Below, one piece after another: positions 18,641 through 27,397 of a DNA stretch of 64,000 nt (positions within the stretch are counted from its first letter, which is position 1; each line of letters starts with the position of its first letter). Made by a program: the position numbers and the translations under genes. Under the pieces are notes generated by a model, which did not search any database, had not been told where the DNA came from, and worked only from the letters and a program-made list of their open reading frames with translations. The stretch covers positions 1-64,000 of the forward strand of contig NZ_JACFYF010000012.1 in the NCBI RefSeq assembly GCF_014050145.1. The letters are read 5' to 3'. The DNA comes from Vibrio marinisediminis (GTDB taxonomy: Bacteria > Pseudomonadota > Gammaproteobacteria > Enterobacterales > Vibrionaceae).

Positions 18641-19819
18641 ATGAAGCAGTTTGATGTGGTGATTGCTGGTGGAGCTATGGCGGGTATGACACTCGCACTC
18701 GCGCTTGATAGCTTGTCGCAAGGTAAGGTGAGTATCGCCATTGTTGAGCCTTTTCAAGTTGATCATCAGTCTCATCCAGGGTTTGATTCTCGCTCAATTG
18801 CACTCTCTTATGGAACTGTGCAAATTCTTAGCAAGCTTAATTTATGGCAAGATATTGCGCCGATTGCCACGGCGATTAAGCACATTCATGTCTCGGACCG
18901 TTTACATGCGGGAATGACAGATATCGACCATAAAGATCTTTCGACTGATGCATTGGGCTATGTGGTTGAGCTTGCCGATGTTGGTCGTGTCTACCATCAG
19001 AAAATTGCGCAGAGTGAATCGATTAGCTTGTTTTGTCCTGATTCTGTTAGCCAAATAGAACGCACTCAAACGCATAATGTGATTACACTTAACAGTGGAC
19101 AACAACTGCACGGGAAATTGTTGGTTGCGGCTGATGGAGCCGTCTCGTCATGTTGTGATTTGCTTGGCATTGAACTGAAGCAGCACGACTTTGAACAAGT
19201 GGCAGTTATTGCCAATATTCGTACCCAACAAGCTCATCAAGGGCGCGCTTTTGAACGCTTTACGGAGCAAGGACCTGTCGCGTTGCTGCCGATGAGTGAT
19301 GATCGTATGTCCTTGGTATGGTGTTTGCGCCCAGAATCAGCACAGCAGGTGCTTGAACTTGATGACCAAGCATTCTTATCTCAGTTACAAGAGGTATTTG
19401 GTTGGCGACTCGGGCAACTCACTCAGGTTGGTTCTCGTGCGAGTTACCCACTGTTGTTGCGTTATCGAGAGCACAATACCTCACATCGTTTTGCGATTGT
19501 GGGCAATGCCGCGCAAACACTTCACCCTATTGCTGGGCAAGGTTTCAATTTGGGTATTCGTGACGTTGCAAGCTTGGCTGAAGAGATTGCTGGCTCACTT
19601 GAGGATGTGGGGGCTTATTCTGTGTTGAGCGCATTTAAGCAACGTCGACAAGATGATCGCATCAATACGATAGCCATGACTTCATCGTTGGTACACTTGT
19701 TTTCTAATGACTATTTGTCGATGCGCATCGGACGAAATTTAGGTTTGGCTTTGATGGATAATATCCCAGCTCTGAAAACCCCATTGCTGCAACGAACACT
19801 CGGTTTAGTGGCGCGTTAG
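18641..19819 (+). CDS. ubiH: 2-octaprenyl-6-methoxyphenol hydroxylase
   Basis: This 392-aa FAD monooxygenase of ubiquinone synthesis hydroxylates C1 of the ring. The N-terminal dinucleotide fold shows VVIAGGAMAGMTLAL, the middle DG motif is LLVAADGAVSS, and the second FAD motif is VGNAAQTLHPIAGQGFN. The Asn in VGN, where many relatives have Asp, is also what I recall for E. coli UbiH and separates it from UbiI. The gene is 12 nt after ygfB and 22 nt before ubiI; the products act with other Ubi proteins in a soluble complex. Confidence 0.93.
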   Translation: MKQFDVVIAGGAMAGMTLALALDSLSQGKVSIAIVEPFQVDHQSHPGFDSRSIALSYGTVQILSKLNLWQDIAPIATAIKHIHVSDRLHAGMTDIDHKDLSTDALGYVVELADVGRVYHQKIAQSESISLFCPDSVSQIERTQTHNVITLNSGQQLHGKLLVAADGAVSSCCDLLGIELKQHDFEQVAVIANIRTQQAHQGRAFERFTEQGPVALLPMSDDRMSLVWCLRPESAQQVLELDDQAFLSQLQEVFGWRLGQLTQVGSRASYPLLLRYREHNTSHRFAIVGNAAQTLHPIAGQGFNLGIRDVASLAEEIAGSLEDVGAYSVLSAFKQRRQDDRINTIAMTSSLVHLFSNDYLSMRIGRNLGLALMDNIPALKTPLLQRTLGLVAR

Positions 19820-19841
19820 TGCCAAGAAGGATTAAGAAAAA

Positions 19842-21071
19842 ATGATGCAAAGCGTTGATATTGCAATTGTTGGCGGAGGCATGGTTGGTCTTGCTTTCGC
19901 GGCGGCTTTGAAAGATAGCGAATTGCGAGTTGCGGTTATTGAGAGCCGCTCGCCAGAGATGGAGCTAACAGAACTGCCGGATGTTCGCGTATCAGCTTTA
20001 AGCCGTTCTAGCGAGACGATTTTGCGTAATCTTGGCGCATGGCAAGGCATTTTAGACCGCCGTGCTGCTGCCTATACAGCGATGGAAGTGTGGGAGCAAG
20101 ATAGCTTCGCACGCATTGAGTTTGATGCACAGAAAGTCGCTCAGCCCGATTTAGGGCATATTGTTGAAAACCGTGTTATTCAACTCGCTTTGCTTGAACA
20201 GGTAGAAAAGCAGTCCAATGTGAGCTTATTTATGCCTGCTCAATGCCAAACCATGGCCATTGGCGAGAGTGAAGCCTGGCTCACCTTAGATAATGGGCAA
20301 TCATTAACGGCTAAATTGGTCGTGGGAGCCGATGGCGCAAACTCTTGGGTTCGTCGTCAGCAAGATATTCCATTAACGCATTGGGATTATGGACACAGTG
20401 CGATTGTCGCCAATGTCTGGACACAAGATCCGCATCAGAAAGTTGCTCGCCAAATTTTCACACCACAAGGTCCATTGGCATTTTTACCAATGGGCGACAG
20501 CCAGATGAGCTCGATTGTTTGGTCGACAGAGCCAAGCCGTGCTGAGCAATTAGTGGCGATGGAGAAAGAGCAATTCAATCGAGCGCTAACGACAGAGTTT
20601 GATGCTCGTCTTGGTATGTGTGAAGTCGTTGGTGAGCGATTCGCCTTTCCTTTGAAGATGCGCTATGCACGAGATTTTGTGACCGAACGTGTGGCATTAG
20701 TTGGCGATGCCGCTCATACCATCCACCCTTTAGCTGGGCAAGGTGTTAACTTAGGTTTGCTTGATGCCGCAAGTTTGGCGCAAGAGGTTTTGGCTCTGTG
20801 GCAACAAGGTCAAGATATTGGCAGTAAGCGTAACTTGCGTGGTTATGAGCGTTGGCGTAAAGCCGAAGCCGCCAAAATGATCACTGCGATGCAAGGCTTT
20901 AAAGATTTGTTTGAAGGCAATAATCCGGCGAAGAAACTTATTCGTGGAATCGGTATGAAACTGGCGGGTCAGTTGCCAGGAGCCAAAGATGAGATTCTAA
21001 AGCGAGCGCTAGGTTTAAAAGGCAATTTACCTGATTTGGCTAAATACCCGCTTTCATCGACTCACCTATAA
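19842..21071 (+). CDS. ubiI: 2-octaprenylphenol hydroxylase
   Basis: This 409-aa FAD-dependent monooxygenase (formerly VisC) hydroxylates C5 of the ubiquinone ring. It has VDIAIVGGGMVGLAFAAAL at the N-terminus, VVGADGANSWVRRQ in the middle and VALVGDAAHTIHPLAGQG with the canonical Asp. It is clearly paralogous to the upstream UbiH. Two adjacent ATGs begin the frame, with an AAGGATTAAG site upstream. It ends the ygfB-ubiH-ubiI transcript and is followed by a strong terminator. Confidence 0.93.
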   Translation: MMQSVDIAIVGGGMVGLAFAAALKDSELRVAVIESRSPEMELTELPDVRVSALSRSSETILRNLGAWQGILDRRAAAYTAMEVWEQDSFARIEFDAQKVAQPDLGHIVENRVIQLALLEQVEKQSNVSLFMPAQCQTMAIGESEAWLTLDNGQSLTAKLVVGADGANSWVRRQQDIPLTHWDYGHSAIVANVWTQDPHQKVARQIFTPQGPLAFLPMGDSQMSSIVWSTEPSRAEQLVAMEKEQFNRALTTEFDARLGMCEVVGERFAFPLKMRYARDFVTERVALVGDAAHTIHPLAGQGVNLGLLDAASLAQEVLALWQQGQDIGSKRNLRGYERWRKAEAAKMITAMQGFKDLFEGNNPAKKLIRGIGMKLAGQLPGAKDEILKRALGLKGNLPDLAKYPLSSTHL

Positions 21072-21075
21072 CGGT

Positions 21076-21104
21076 AAAAGGGTTGGCAGTGGCCAACCCT
21101 TTTT
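21076..21104 (+). terminator. Terminator after ubiI (bidirectional)
   Basis: AAAAGGGTTGGC and GCCAACCCTTTT form a 12-bp stem with an AGTG loop, with T runs on both strands. It also serves ytfK on minus. Confidence 0.9.
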
Positions 21105-21119
21105 GAATATTTGTTCAGG

Positions 21120-21326
21120 TTACGCGTACGCACAGCGTAGTTTCATGATTTCCTGATTCACTTCTTTAACGGCTTGAAAATGCCTTCGCTCTGCTCGTTC
21201 AGGTAAGATAAGTTTGCCATTATCAAATTCAAACTTACCGACACCATAGATATAAATTCGTCCTCTAAATAGCCGACTAATATGTTTAGCAATCATACTT
21301 GGTGTATAGCGCTTAAACAGTCTCAT
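21120..21326 (-). CDS. ytfK: DUF1107 protein, YtfK homologue
   Basis: This 68-aa protein (MRLFKRYTPSMIAKHISRLF...) aligns along its whole length with E. coli YtfK: RYxPxxxAK, LFRGRxYI, VGxFEFDxGK and EVNxxxMxL are shared, and the length is identical. YtfK has been reported to bind SpoT and tip it toward (p)ppGpp synthesis during phosphate and fatty-acid starvation. The ATG at 21326 has AAGGGA about 9 nt upstream, and a perfect TATAAT lies about 35 nt before it. A longer frame to 21464 is not supported. It stands alone on minus, sharing the terminator with ubiI. relA, the other (p)ppGpp synthetase gene, is in the same window but far away. Confidence 0.85.
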   Translation of the reverse strand: MRLFKRYTPSMIAKHISRLFRGRIYIYGVGKFEFDNGKLILPERAERRHFQAVKEVNQEIMKLRCAYA

Positions 21327-21616
21327 TGAATTATCCCTTATGTTTAGCAAGCACTGACGATTATACGAATTCCTCAGTTCAAAAAGTGTGACAGTAATGG
21401 GGGAATGTGCAGTTATTTGTAACACTTTGGATATTTGTGTTGCTGTGAGCAAATCTGCCGACACATGTCTAAATTCACGTGACTTTTACCTCATTATTGT
21501 TCTGAAGCTGGAACGTTCTTGAACTCCAGTCGCTATCGATTGAAACATGAGCATGTGACACAATTAAGAATAGTATAAGAAATAAATATGTCGTTAAATA
21601 AATGTAAAATTTGGGC

Positions 21617-21641
21617 AAAAAAAAGCCCGCTTACGGCGGGC
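21617..21641 (-). terminator. Intrinsic terminator, minus strand, in ytfK-ybaK gap
   Basis: On minus, GCCCGC and GCGGGC pair around a 5-nt loop and are followed by eight T. It lies 290 nt beyond the ybaK-like stop codon. Confidence 0.8.
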
Positions 21642-21664
21642 GAATAGTCACAGATGCATTACAC

Positions 21665-21705
21665 AAAAAGTAAAAGACCTGATTTTTTCAGGGATTTACT
21701 TTTTT
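21665..21705. repeat. Long two-part hairpin
   Basis: AAAAAGTAAA (21665-21674) pairs with TTTACTTTTT (21695-21704), and CCTGA (21678-21682) with TCAGG (21688-21692), giving a 15-bp broken stem. On plus it ends in T and could terminate transcription; on minus it precedes the GC-rich terminator. Confidence 0.6.
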
Positions 21706-21929
21706 ACTGACAACACTTAGTTTGCTATCTGACCAACCTATATTGGGGGGTGGGTCTTATGATGATAACAATGTGTTAACAGTGGTATTAGAATAGTACA
21801 TAAAATCGCACATGACTACTTATGCTTTTGTTGTGAATAAAAACATCACACTTGTCTTACCTGTTGGTGAGATTTGGATCGCGTAGTTGTGTTTGATTGG
21901 TGAAATCTAAGCGTTACATTACGTGATGT

Positions 21930-22406
21930 TTATCTGCATATGTTTGCAAAAATGGGTTGGCAAAGTTCAACCAGATCTGAGCTGCTCAGCGCGATGCCTG
22001 CCATGTTGTTGCCACTGCTAATGGTGATCTCGAATTCGTCTAAGATTTGATGATCAAAGATAATCGGCATCGGGTGTTTCAGCAGTAGCGGCGTGACCGT
22101 GCCAATTTGATACCCAGTGATGGTTTCTATTACAGATAAGTCGACACAAGTCATTCGTCGAGAATCCAAAACAGCGCGCACTTTTTTCGGGTCCACCGAA
22201 AGATTACCTGGCACACATGCCAAGGCATAGTTGTCCCCCATATCACGCAAAAGAATGGCTTTGACCATTTGTGATTGGCGAATCCCGCGCTGTTTTGCGG
22301 CATCTTCAATGCTTATTGCTGGCGTCTGATGTTGCAGCAGGCGGTAATTCACCTGCTGAAGATCAAGGTACTCGGTAAGCTTGGTTTTAAATGTGTTATT
22401 CGTCAT
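21930..22406 (-). CDS. YbaK/aminoacyl-tRNA deacylase-family protein
   Basis: This 158-aa single-domain protein of the YbaK/ProX/INS family hydrolyses, or is predicted to hydrolyse, mischarged aminoacyl-tRNA. Visible features are the [25 protein letters not shown] segment with its conserved lysine, [17 protein letters not shown], and the [10 protein letters not shown] glycine loop that forms the active site. The family member (YbaK Cys-tRNA-Pro deacylase versus other) cannot be fixed by eye. I start it at ATG 22406; a longer frame extends into ygfZ. The start overlaps the last 11 nt of ygfZ, so translation is probably coupled. Confidence 0.8.
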   Translation of the reverse strand: MTNNTFKTKLTEYLDLQQVNYRLLQHQTPAISIEDAAKQRGIRQSQMVKAILLRDMGDNYALACVPGNLSVDPKKVRAVLDSRRMTCVDLSVIETITGYQIGTVTPLLLKHPMPIIFDHQILDEFEITISSGNNMAGIALSSSDLVELCQPIFANICR

Positions 22407-23361
22407 CAAGTGAGTAAGGCAGTGGTTGTATCGACCAGATAGAGTCTGGTTGGCTTGATAAGCGGAGTTGTGTATCACTCTCAAGGTTATTAGGCAGTAC
22501 CACTAAACCCATGGTCTCGCCGTCACTGAAGCGATAAGAGGCAATCAGTTTGCCAGCGCCGCGCCAGTTTTCACCGACAGCACGTTCAAGATCTAAATCC
22601 TCGTCTAGTTCATTGGCGGTGTGCCCTTTGACAATGAACATTGCGCGTTTATTAATGCCACGGTATTTAGCGCGAGCCACAGTTTCTTGGCCGGTATAGC
22701 AGCCTTTTTTAAAGCTGATCCCATCCAGAGCTTGCAGATTTAGAGCTTGAGGAATGTGCTCACATTGCTCATTTTGCTCGATGATCGGTAACGCGGCTTC
22801 AATATCAAATCGGCGCCATAAACTTTGCTCAACTTTTTCTGCAATCGAGTTATCGATAAAGGAGATCGCATGGCTTTGTTCAAGAACAAGTAGCCAACGT
22901 TGTTGGTCGATTTTGACTGCGCTGCCGCCTTCTATCGGGCGTACATCCCCACGCTCTGGGCTTAGTGAGTCAATTACAGCTTCTGCATCTTTACCAAACA
23001 AACCAAGCAAAACATCCTGACTTTGGGCAATCTCTACTTTAGAGAAAATCGCGTATTTTTTTATTTCCGCCAGTTGCTTTTCAATTAAAGATTTTGGTTC
23101 AAATAGCGCATAACCGTCATTGTGGTGGAACAGGCGGAAAACAGACCAGACTTTACCTTTGGCATCACAGTGAGCACCAAACGTTGAATCTGTTTTCTCT
23201 AATTGAACTACATCACAAGTCACTTGCCCTTGTAGATAAGACTTCGCATCATTGCCGACAAGTGTTACTACGCCCCAAGAACTTAAATGAGTGAGCATTA
23301 GATCGGGTAGCGTATCGCTAGAAGATAATGAGAGAGGGGCGAAATCGTTGGACCAATCCAT
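22396..23361 (-). CDS. ygfZ: tRNA-modifying/Fe-S maintenance protein YgfZ
   Basis: This 321-aa folate-binding protein of the GcvT-like fold is needed in E. coli for the activity of several Fe-S enzymes such as MiaB. The family signature KKGCYTGQE with its essential cysteine is present in [19 protein letters not shown] near 237-255. An upstream [10 protein letters not shown] segment matches the N-terminal beta domain. It is divergent from sdhE-ygfX, matching the E. coli ygfZ/sdhE arrangement, and its 3' end overlaps the ybaK-like gene. Confidence 0.93.
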   Translation of the reverse strand: MDWSNDFAPLSLSSSDTLPDLMLTHLSSWGVVTLVGNDAKSYLQGQVTCDVVQLEKTDSTFGAHCDAKGKVWSVFRLFHHNDGYALFEPKSLIEKQLAEIKKYAIFSKVEIAQSQDVLLGLFGKDAEAVIDSLSPERGDVRPIEGGSAVKIDQQRWLLVLEQSHAISFIDNSIAEKVEQSLWRRFDIEAALPIIEQNEQCEHIPQALNLQALDGISFKKGCYTGQETVARAKYRGINKRAMFIVKGHTANELDEDLDLERAVGENWRGAGKLIASYRFSDGETMGLVVLPNNLESDTQLRLSSQPDSIWSIQPLPYSLDDE

Positions 23362-23603
23362 AGTGTTTACCTTGGTTGTTTTGCTTTGAAATGGATATCA
23401 GTATCTTACGTCTTGTTCCTGCTTGGCTGCAATCAGAACAACTTTTATCTTAACTAAGTGGGTATGTTTAGCCCAAATTACAAGTTCAGTATGATGAATG
23501 CGATTCTACAAAAAGTGTGATGGTTATGTGAATGATATAGTGGTGGTCGAGGTGGTAGCTTGTTAAACTCGGGTAAAACCAATGTGTCAGGTGAGGAATG
23601 AGT

Positions 23604-23864
23604 ATGTACACCGCAGAAGAAAAAGCGCGCATTCGATGGGCATGTCGACGTGGCATGTTAGAACTGGATGTCGTCATTATGCCGTTTTTTGAAGAGTGTT
23701 TTGATGCGCTAACCGAAACTGAGCAGCGTGATTTTGTTTCACTACTTGAGTGTGATGACCCTGATCTATTTTCTTGGGTAATGGGACATGGTCGTAGTGA
23801 AAATTTAAGCCACGCCTCTATGGTGGATAAAATTGTCGCTCATAACCTCAGCAAAGTCCGTTAA
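23604..23864 (+). CDS. sdhE: FAD assembly factor SdhE
   Basis: This 86-aa protein flavinylates succinate dehydrogenase SdhA and fumarate reductase. The RGMLELD motif (RGxxE, needed for flavinylation) is at about 14-20, and the LLECDDPDLFSWVMG segment near 47-61 is typical. GAGGA is followed by two in-frame ATGs; the second (23604) has proper 6-nt spacing. It overlaps the following ygfX gene as in the E. coli sdhE-ygfX operon. Confidence 0.92.
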   Translation: MYTAEEKARIRWACRRGMLELDVVIMPFFEECFDALTETEQRDFVSLLECDDPDLFSWVMGHGRSENLSHASMVDKIVAHNLSKVR

Positions 23865-24228
23865 GCTTCATTTAAAACCCAGTTATTCTTCTCTACAGGT
23901 CAATGCCAGTTTACTGGTATTGACCTGTTGTTTTATAGCATTAAGCCAATTGCCTTTAGTGGTGACATTATACTTAGTGCTGTGGCTTATTAATCATGAC
24001 TATCAGTATGGCTTACTTGCTCCCTGCTTGTTAGGGGAAGTGACGTTTTATCAAGATGGTCGAGTGCAACAAGGCGAACGCGTTATGTATTGCAAGCGAA
24101 CCTTGTCGATATTGTCCGAGTTGGTTTTATTACTCAAACTCGATCAACATTGGTATTTGTTATGGCGAGATAGCGCCAATGACCAAGCGTATTGGCAATT
24201 GATGTTGCAATTAAAAAAGGAGCCTTAG
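23833..24228 (+). CDS. ygfX: YgfX-family inner-membrane protein
   Basis: This 131-aa protein has two hydrophobic segments at about 24-40 and 41-55 and a C-terminal soluble domain with WYLLWRDSANDQAYWQL, fitting YgfX (CptA). That protein is encoded after sdhE in many gammaproteobacteria and has been described both as a toxin-like partner and as an SDH-related membrane protein. No ATG is available: the likely start is a TTG at 23833 with GGTGGA upstream, inside the end of sdhE. A start further in is possible. The terminator stem overlaps its stop codon. Confidence 0.78.
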   Translation: MSLITSAKSVKLHLKPSYSSLQVNASLLVLTCCFIALSQLPLVVTLYLVLWLINHDYQYGLLAPCLLGEVTFYQDGRVQQGERVMYCKRTLSILSELVLLLKLDQHWYLLWRDSANDQAYWQLMLQLKKEP

Positions 24229-24238
24229 GCTCCTTTTT
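24214..24238. terminator. Bidirectional terminator, ygfX / nadB
   Basis: AAAAAGGAGCC and GGCTCCTTTTT form an 11-bp stem with a TTA loop overlapping the ygfX stop codon. It also ends nadB on minus. Confidence 0.88.
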
Positions 24239-24247
24239 ATGTTTTTA

Positions 24248-25861
24248 CTATTTCAGTTTTTCTGGTACTAAAATCGTTGGGCCACTATCTTCGGCTGGCT
24301 CTGGGTAATCCAACGTATAGTGCAAGCCACGGCTCTCTTTGCGCTCCATCGCGCAACGCACCATCAACTCAGCCACTTGTAGAAGGTTACGCAGTTCAAG
24401 CAAGTTGTTCGAGACACGGAATGTACTGTAGTACTCATGTGTTTCTTGTTGCAGCATCTGAATCCGGCGTAATGCACGCTCTAAGCGTTTATCCGTTCGA
24501 ACAATGCCCATGTAATCCCACATAAATAGACGTAACTCATGCCAGTTATGTTGGATAATGACCTCTTCATCGCTGTTACTTACTTGGCTCTCATCCCAGC
24601 AAGGCAATGCTGGTGGAAGCTCCACGTTGTTAATGTTGGCAACAATATTTTGCGCAGCCGACCATGCATACACCACGCACTCTAATAGTGAATTTGATGC
24701 CATACGATTCGCGCCGTGCAAGCCGGTATAACTCACTTCACCAATCGCATAGAGGTTTTGTAGGTCGGTATGACCATCTTTATCAACCATCACACCGCCA
24801 CACGTATAGTGAGCTGCGGGTACGACTGGGATAGGCTCTTTGGTCATGTCGATCCCCAAGTCCATCAAACGTGAATGGATGGTAGGGAAGTGTTTTTCGA
24901 TGAAATCGGCTGGCTTATGACTGATATCCACATACATGCAATCTGCACCTAGGCGTTTCATTTCGAAGTCAATTGCACGTGCTACCACATCGCGTGGGGC
25001 AAGTTCAGCGCGCTCATCAAAATCAGGCATAAAGCGTGAACCGTCAGGACGGCGCAAATATGCCCCTTCACCACGCAGTGCTTCAGTAAGAAGGAAGTTA
25101 CGCGCTTCTGGGTGATAGAGACAGGTTGGATGGAATTGGTTGAATTCAAGGTTAGCAACACGACAGCCTGCTCGCCAAGCAATGGCAATGCCGTCGCCTG
25201 AAGATACGTCTGGGTTCGAGGTGTATTGATACACTTTTGATGCGCCACCAGTTGCCAGAACGACAAACTTACTGCGAACGGTTTCTACATGCTCTTCGTT
25301 GCGGTTCCAGATGTAAGCACCAATCACCTTCTTACTGTCGCCACCAATTTTATCTTCAGTGATTAGGTCAAGTGCGTTATGACGCTCTAAAACAGTAATG
25401 TTAGGGTGGTTATGAACATTGTCTTGCAATGATGTCTGCATTGCCATACCAGTGGCATCGGCAGCGTGCAGGATCCGACGATGGCTATGACCACCTTCGC
25501 GAGTTAAATGATAACGTGGTGCTTCATCACTATCGTTCTCTTCGCGATCGAAAGGAACACCACCATCAATTAACCATTGAACACATTTCTTTGCGTTTTC
25601 AGCGATGAACTTAACCGTATCTTCTTCACAGATACCACCACCGGCAATCAGCGTATCTTCTACGTGAGAGTCGATACTGTCTGATTCATCAAATACAGCG
25701 GCGATGCCGCCCTGAGCGTAGTAGGTTGCCCCTTCACTGCGTGGTCCTTTACTTAACACAATGACTTTGCCATGTTCGGCAACACGCAAGGCTAACGATA
25801 GACCGGCAGCGCCACTACCTACCACTAACACATCACACTGATGTACACGGTTTGCGTTCAT
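24248..25861 (-). CDS. nadB: L-aspartate oxidase
   Basis: This 537-aa FAD enzyme oxidises L-aspartate to iminoaspartate, the first step of de novo NAD synthesis, with NadA using the product. It shows [19 protein letters not shown] (FAD fold), the [12 protein letters not shown] loop, the substrate-domain [18 protein letters not shown] and RGEGAYLRR segments, and [10 protein letters not shown], then the helical C-terminal domain. It is the paralogue of SdhA/FrdA but carries the NadB-type motifs. It is divergent from rpoE with 314 bp between, as in E. coli. Confidence 0.97.
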   Translation of the reverse strand: MNANRVHQCDVLVVGSGAAGLSLALRVAEHGKVIVLSKGPRSEGATYYAQGGIAAVFDESDSIDSHVEDTLIAGGGICEEDTVKFIAENAKKCVQWLIDGGVPFDREENDSDEAPRYHLTREGGHSHRRILHAADATGMAMQTSLQDNVHNHPNITVLERHNALDLITEDKIGGDSKKVIGAYIWNRNEEHVETVRSKFVVLATGGASKVYQYTSNPDVSSGDGIAIAWRAGCRVANLEFNQFHPTCLYHPEARNFLLTEALRGEGAYLRRPDGSRFMPDFDERAELAPRDVVARAIDFEMKRLGADCMYVDISHKPADFIEKHFPTIHSRLMDLGIDMTKEPIPVVPAAHYTCGGVMVDKDGHTDLQNLYAIGEVSYTGLHGANRMASNSLLECVVYAWSAAQNIVANINNVELPPALPCWDESQVSNSDEEVIIQHNWHELRLFMWDYMGIVRTDKRLERALRRIQMLQQETHEYYSTFRVSNNLLELRNLLQVAELMVRCAMERKESRGLHYTLDYPEPAEDSGPTILVPEKLK

Positions 25862-26030
25862 AAAGCTTTTACTTTCCTGAGTTCTCGTAGAGTGGTGTCA
25901 CTCTATCCAATCCAACGGGTAACAATAATAACACTCCGTACACCGTAATTGTGTTTTATTGTCATTGCTTTTCGCTTACTTCGTCCTCACAATCTAGCAA
26001 AAGACGTTGTTGATTTATCACTTCATTAAG

Positions 26031-26076
26031 AAAAATTGAAAATTCTTTGAACTTTCAATTTTTTACTTGGTCACAA
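26031..26076 (+). promoter_or_regulatory. Sigma-E-like promoter within an inverted repeat, upstream of rpoE
   Basis: TGAACTT (26048-26054), a 15-nt spacer and GTCACAA (26070-26076) resemble the sigma-E consensus (GAACTT ... TCNNA), suggesting rpoE autoregulation. The -35 is the loop edge of a perfect 11-bp inverted repeat, AAAAATTGAAA (26031-26041) and TTTCAATTTTT (26053-26063). Confidence 0.45.
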
Positions 26077-26175
26077 TAGTGCTCAAGTAACCAGTGGTGT
26101 CAATACTACATTTTGCATAATTAATACTCATATCTATCTAGGTAAGGGTGTAAAACGATAGGAGTGAACGCTCGA

Positions 26176-26754
26176 ATGAACGAGCAATTGACCGATCAAG
26201 TATTAATTGAGCGAGTTCAGAGTGGAGATAAGCAAGCTTTCAATTTATTAGTTTTGAGGTATCAAAACAAAGTCTGCAATCTTATTTCTCGTTACGTTAA
26301 CAATCCAGGTGATGTGCCTGACGTAGCACAAGAAGCATTTATTAAAGCCTATCGAGCAATACCCAGCTTTCGAGGCGAGAGCGCATTTTATACTTGGTTG
26401 TATCGTATCGCTGTTAATACTGCAAAAAACCACATTGTGGCGCAAAATCGCCGCCCGCCAACGCAAGATGTGGACGCTGAAGACGCTGAATATTACGAAA
26501 ATGGCAGTGCATTAAAAGAAATATCGAACCCTGAGAACTTAACGTTGTCCAAGGAATTGAAACAAGTTGTTTTCAGTGCGATAGAAGCACTACCAGATGA
26601 TTTGAAAACTGCGATGACACTTCGTGAGCTTGATGGTTTGAGCTATGAAGAAATTGCCGCAGTCATGGATTGCCCAGTAGGAACGGTACGTTCGCGTATT
26701 TTCCGTGCACGAGAAGCGGTCGAGAAAAAGATTCAACCGCTTCTGCAACGCTAG
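26176..26754 (+). CDS. rpoE: RNA polymerase sigma factor RpoE (sigma-E)
   Basis: This 192-aa extracytoplasmic-function sigma factor directs the envelope-stress regulon. Sigma region 2 (LVLRYQNKVCNLISRY ... DVAQEAFIKAYRAI) is at about 24-70. Region 4 with its helix-turn-helix (GLSYEEIAAVMDCPVGTVRSR) is near 150-172. Start at ATG 26176, with GGAG about 11 nt upstream, gives the E. coli length (191). It is first in rpoE-rseA-rseB-rseC, whose products sequester and release it. Confidence 0.97.
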   Translation: MNEQLTDQVLIERVQSGDKQAFNLLVLRYQNKVCNLISRYVNNPGDVPDVAQEAFIKAYRAIPSFRGESAFYTWLYRIAVNTAKNHIVAQNRRPPTQDVDAEDAEYYENGSALKEISNPENLTLSKELKQVVFSAIEALPDDLKTAMTLRELDGLSYEEIAAVMDCPVGTVRSRIFRAREAVEKKIQPLLQR

Positions 26755-26776
26755 TCGCAACTTAATGGTGAAGATA

Positions 26777-27397
26777 ATGGCTGACAAAGAAAAACTTTCA
26801 GCACTCATGGATGGAGAATTGGTCGATAAGGCTTTGATCGTCGATCTAGAGCAAGACCAAGAAGGCCTAGATGCTTGGAAGAATTATCATTTAATTGGTG
26901 ATGTTCTTCGAGGAGATACGCCAGCTAATCCGGAGTGGAATATTGCTGAAAGTGTTGCTTTAGCGTTAGAGAATGAACCGGCTCACACGCCGTTTAATAT
27001 CGGTAACGTTACCGACATTAATGATGCTCGTATTGAATCACAACCGACACCGCAAGTGGCAAGAGGTTATTTACCGGCTTGGCTTCCACAATTTGGTCAG
27101 GTTGGTATCGCAGCCTGTGTTTCTTTGGCGGTGATATTGGGTGTCCAGCAATACGGTGAAAACCCGAACGCGGCAGCAGATCAATTGCCAGTGCTTCAAA
27201 CGGTACCTTTTACCGGAAGTGCTGAGCCTGTGAGCTTAACTCGTGATAGTGTTGGGGCATCGGCTAAAAATGACCTCAATGTACAAGAACAGCGCCGTCG
27301 CATTAATGCGATGCTGCAAGATTATGAGCTACAGCTAAGACTCCATAGTGGAAACTCAGTTGAGCTGAACAACGATCCAGATACGGTAGTTGAATGA
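26777..27397 (+). CDS. rseA: Anti-sigma-E factor RseA
   Basis: This 206-aa single-pass inner-membrane protein has a cytoplasmic N-terminal domain (MADKEKLSALMDGELVD...) that holds sigma-E. A transmembrane helix at about 106-126 (VGIAACVSLAVILGV) and a periplasmic tail bound by RseB and cut by DegS follow. Start is ATG 26777; a methionine four codons earlier is also possible. It begins 22 nt after rpoE and overlaps rseB by 4 nt, indicating coupling. Confidence 0.92.
   Translation: MADKEKLSALMDGELVDKALIVDLEQDQEGLDAWKNYHLIGDVLRGDTPANPEWNIAESVALALENEPAHTPFNIGNVTDINDARIESQPTPQVARGYLPAWLPQFGQVGIAACVSLAVILGVQQYGENPNAAADQLPVLQTVPFTGSAEPVSLTRDSVGASAKNDLNVQEQRRRINAMLQDYELQLRLHSGNSVELNNDPDTVVE

Larger units (their letters stand above)
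21327..21929. other. 600-bp gap without a protein gene
   Basis: This AT-rich spacer lies between ytfK and the ybaK-like gene. It carries a GC-rich intrinsic terminator and a long AT/GC hairpin (listed separately) and no credible coding frame. A small RNA or long 3' UTR is possible; I could not identify a matching promoter. Confidence 0.5.

Noticed and set aside
21327-21464. 46-residue upstream extension of ytfK
   Set aside because: E. coli YtfK is 68 aa, and the ATG at 21326 has a good ribosome site and a TATAAT about 35 nt before it.
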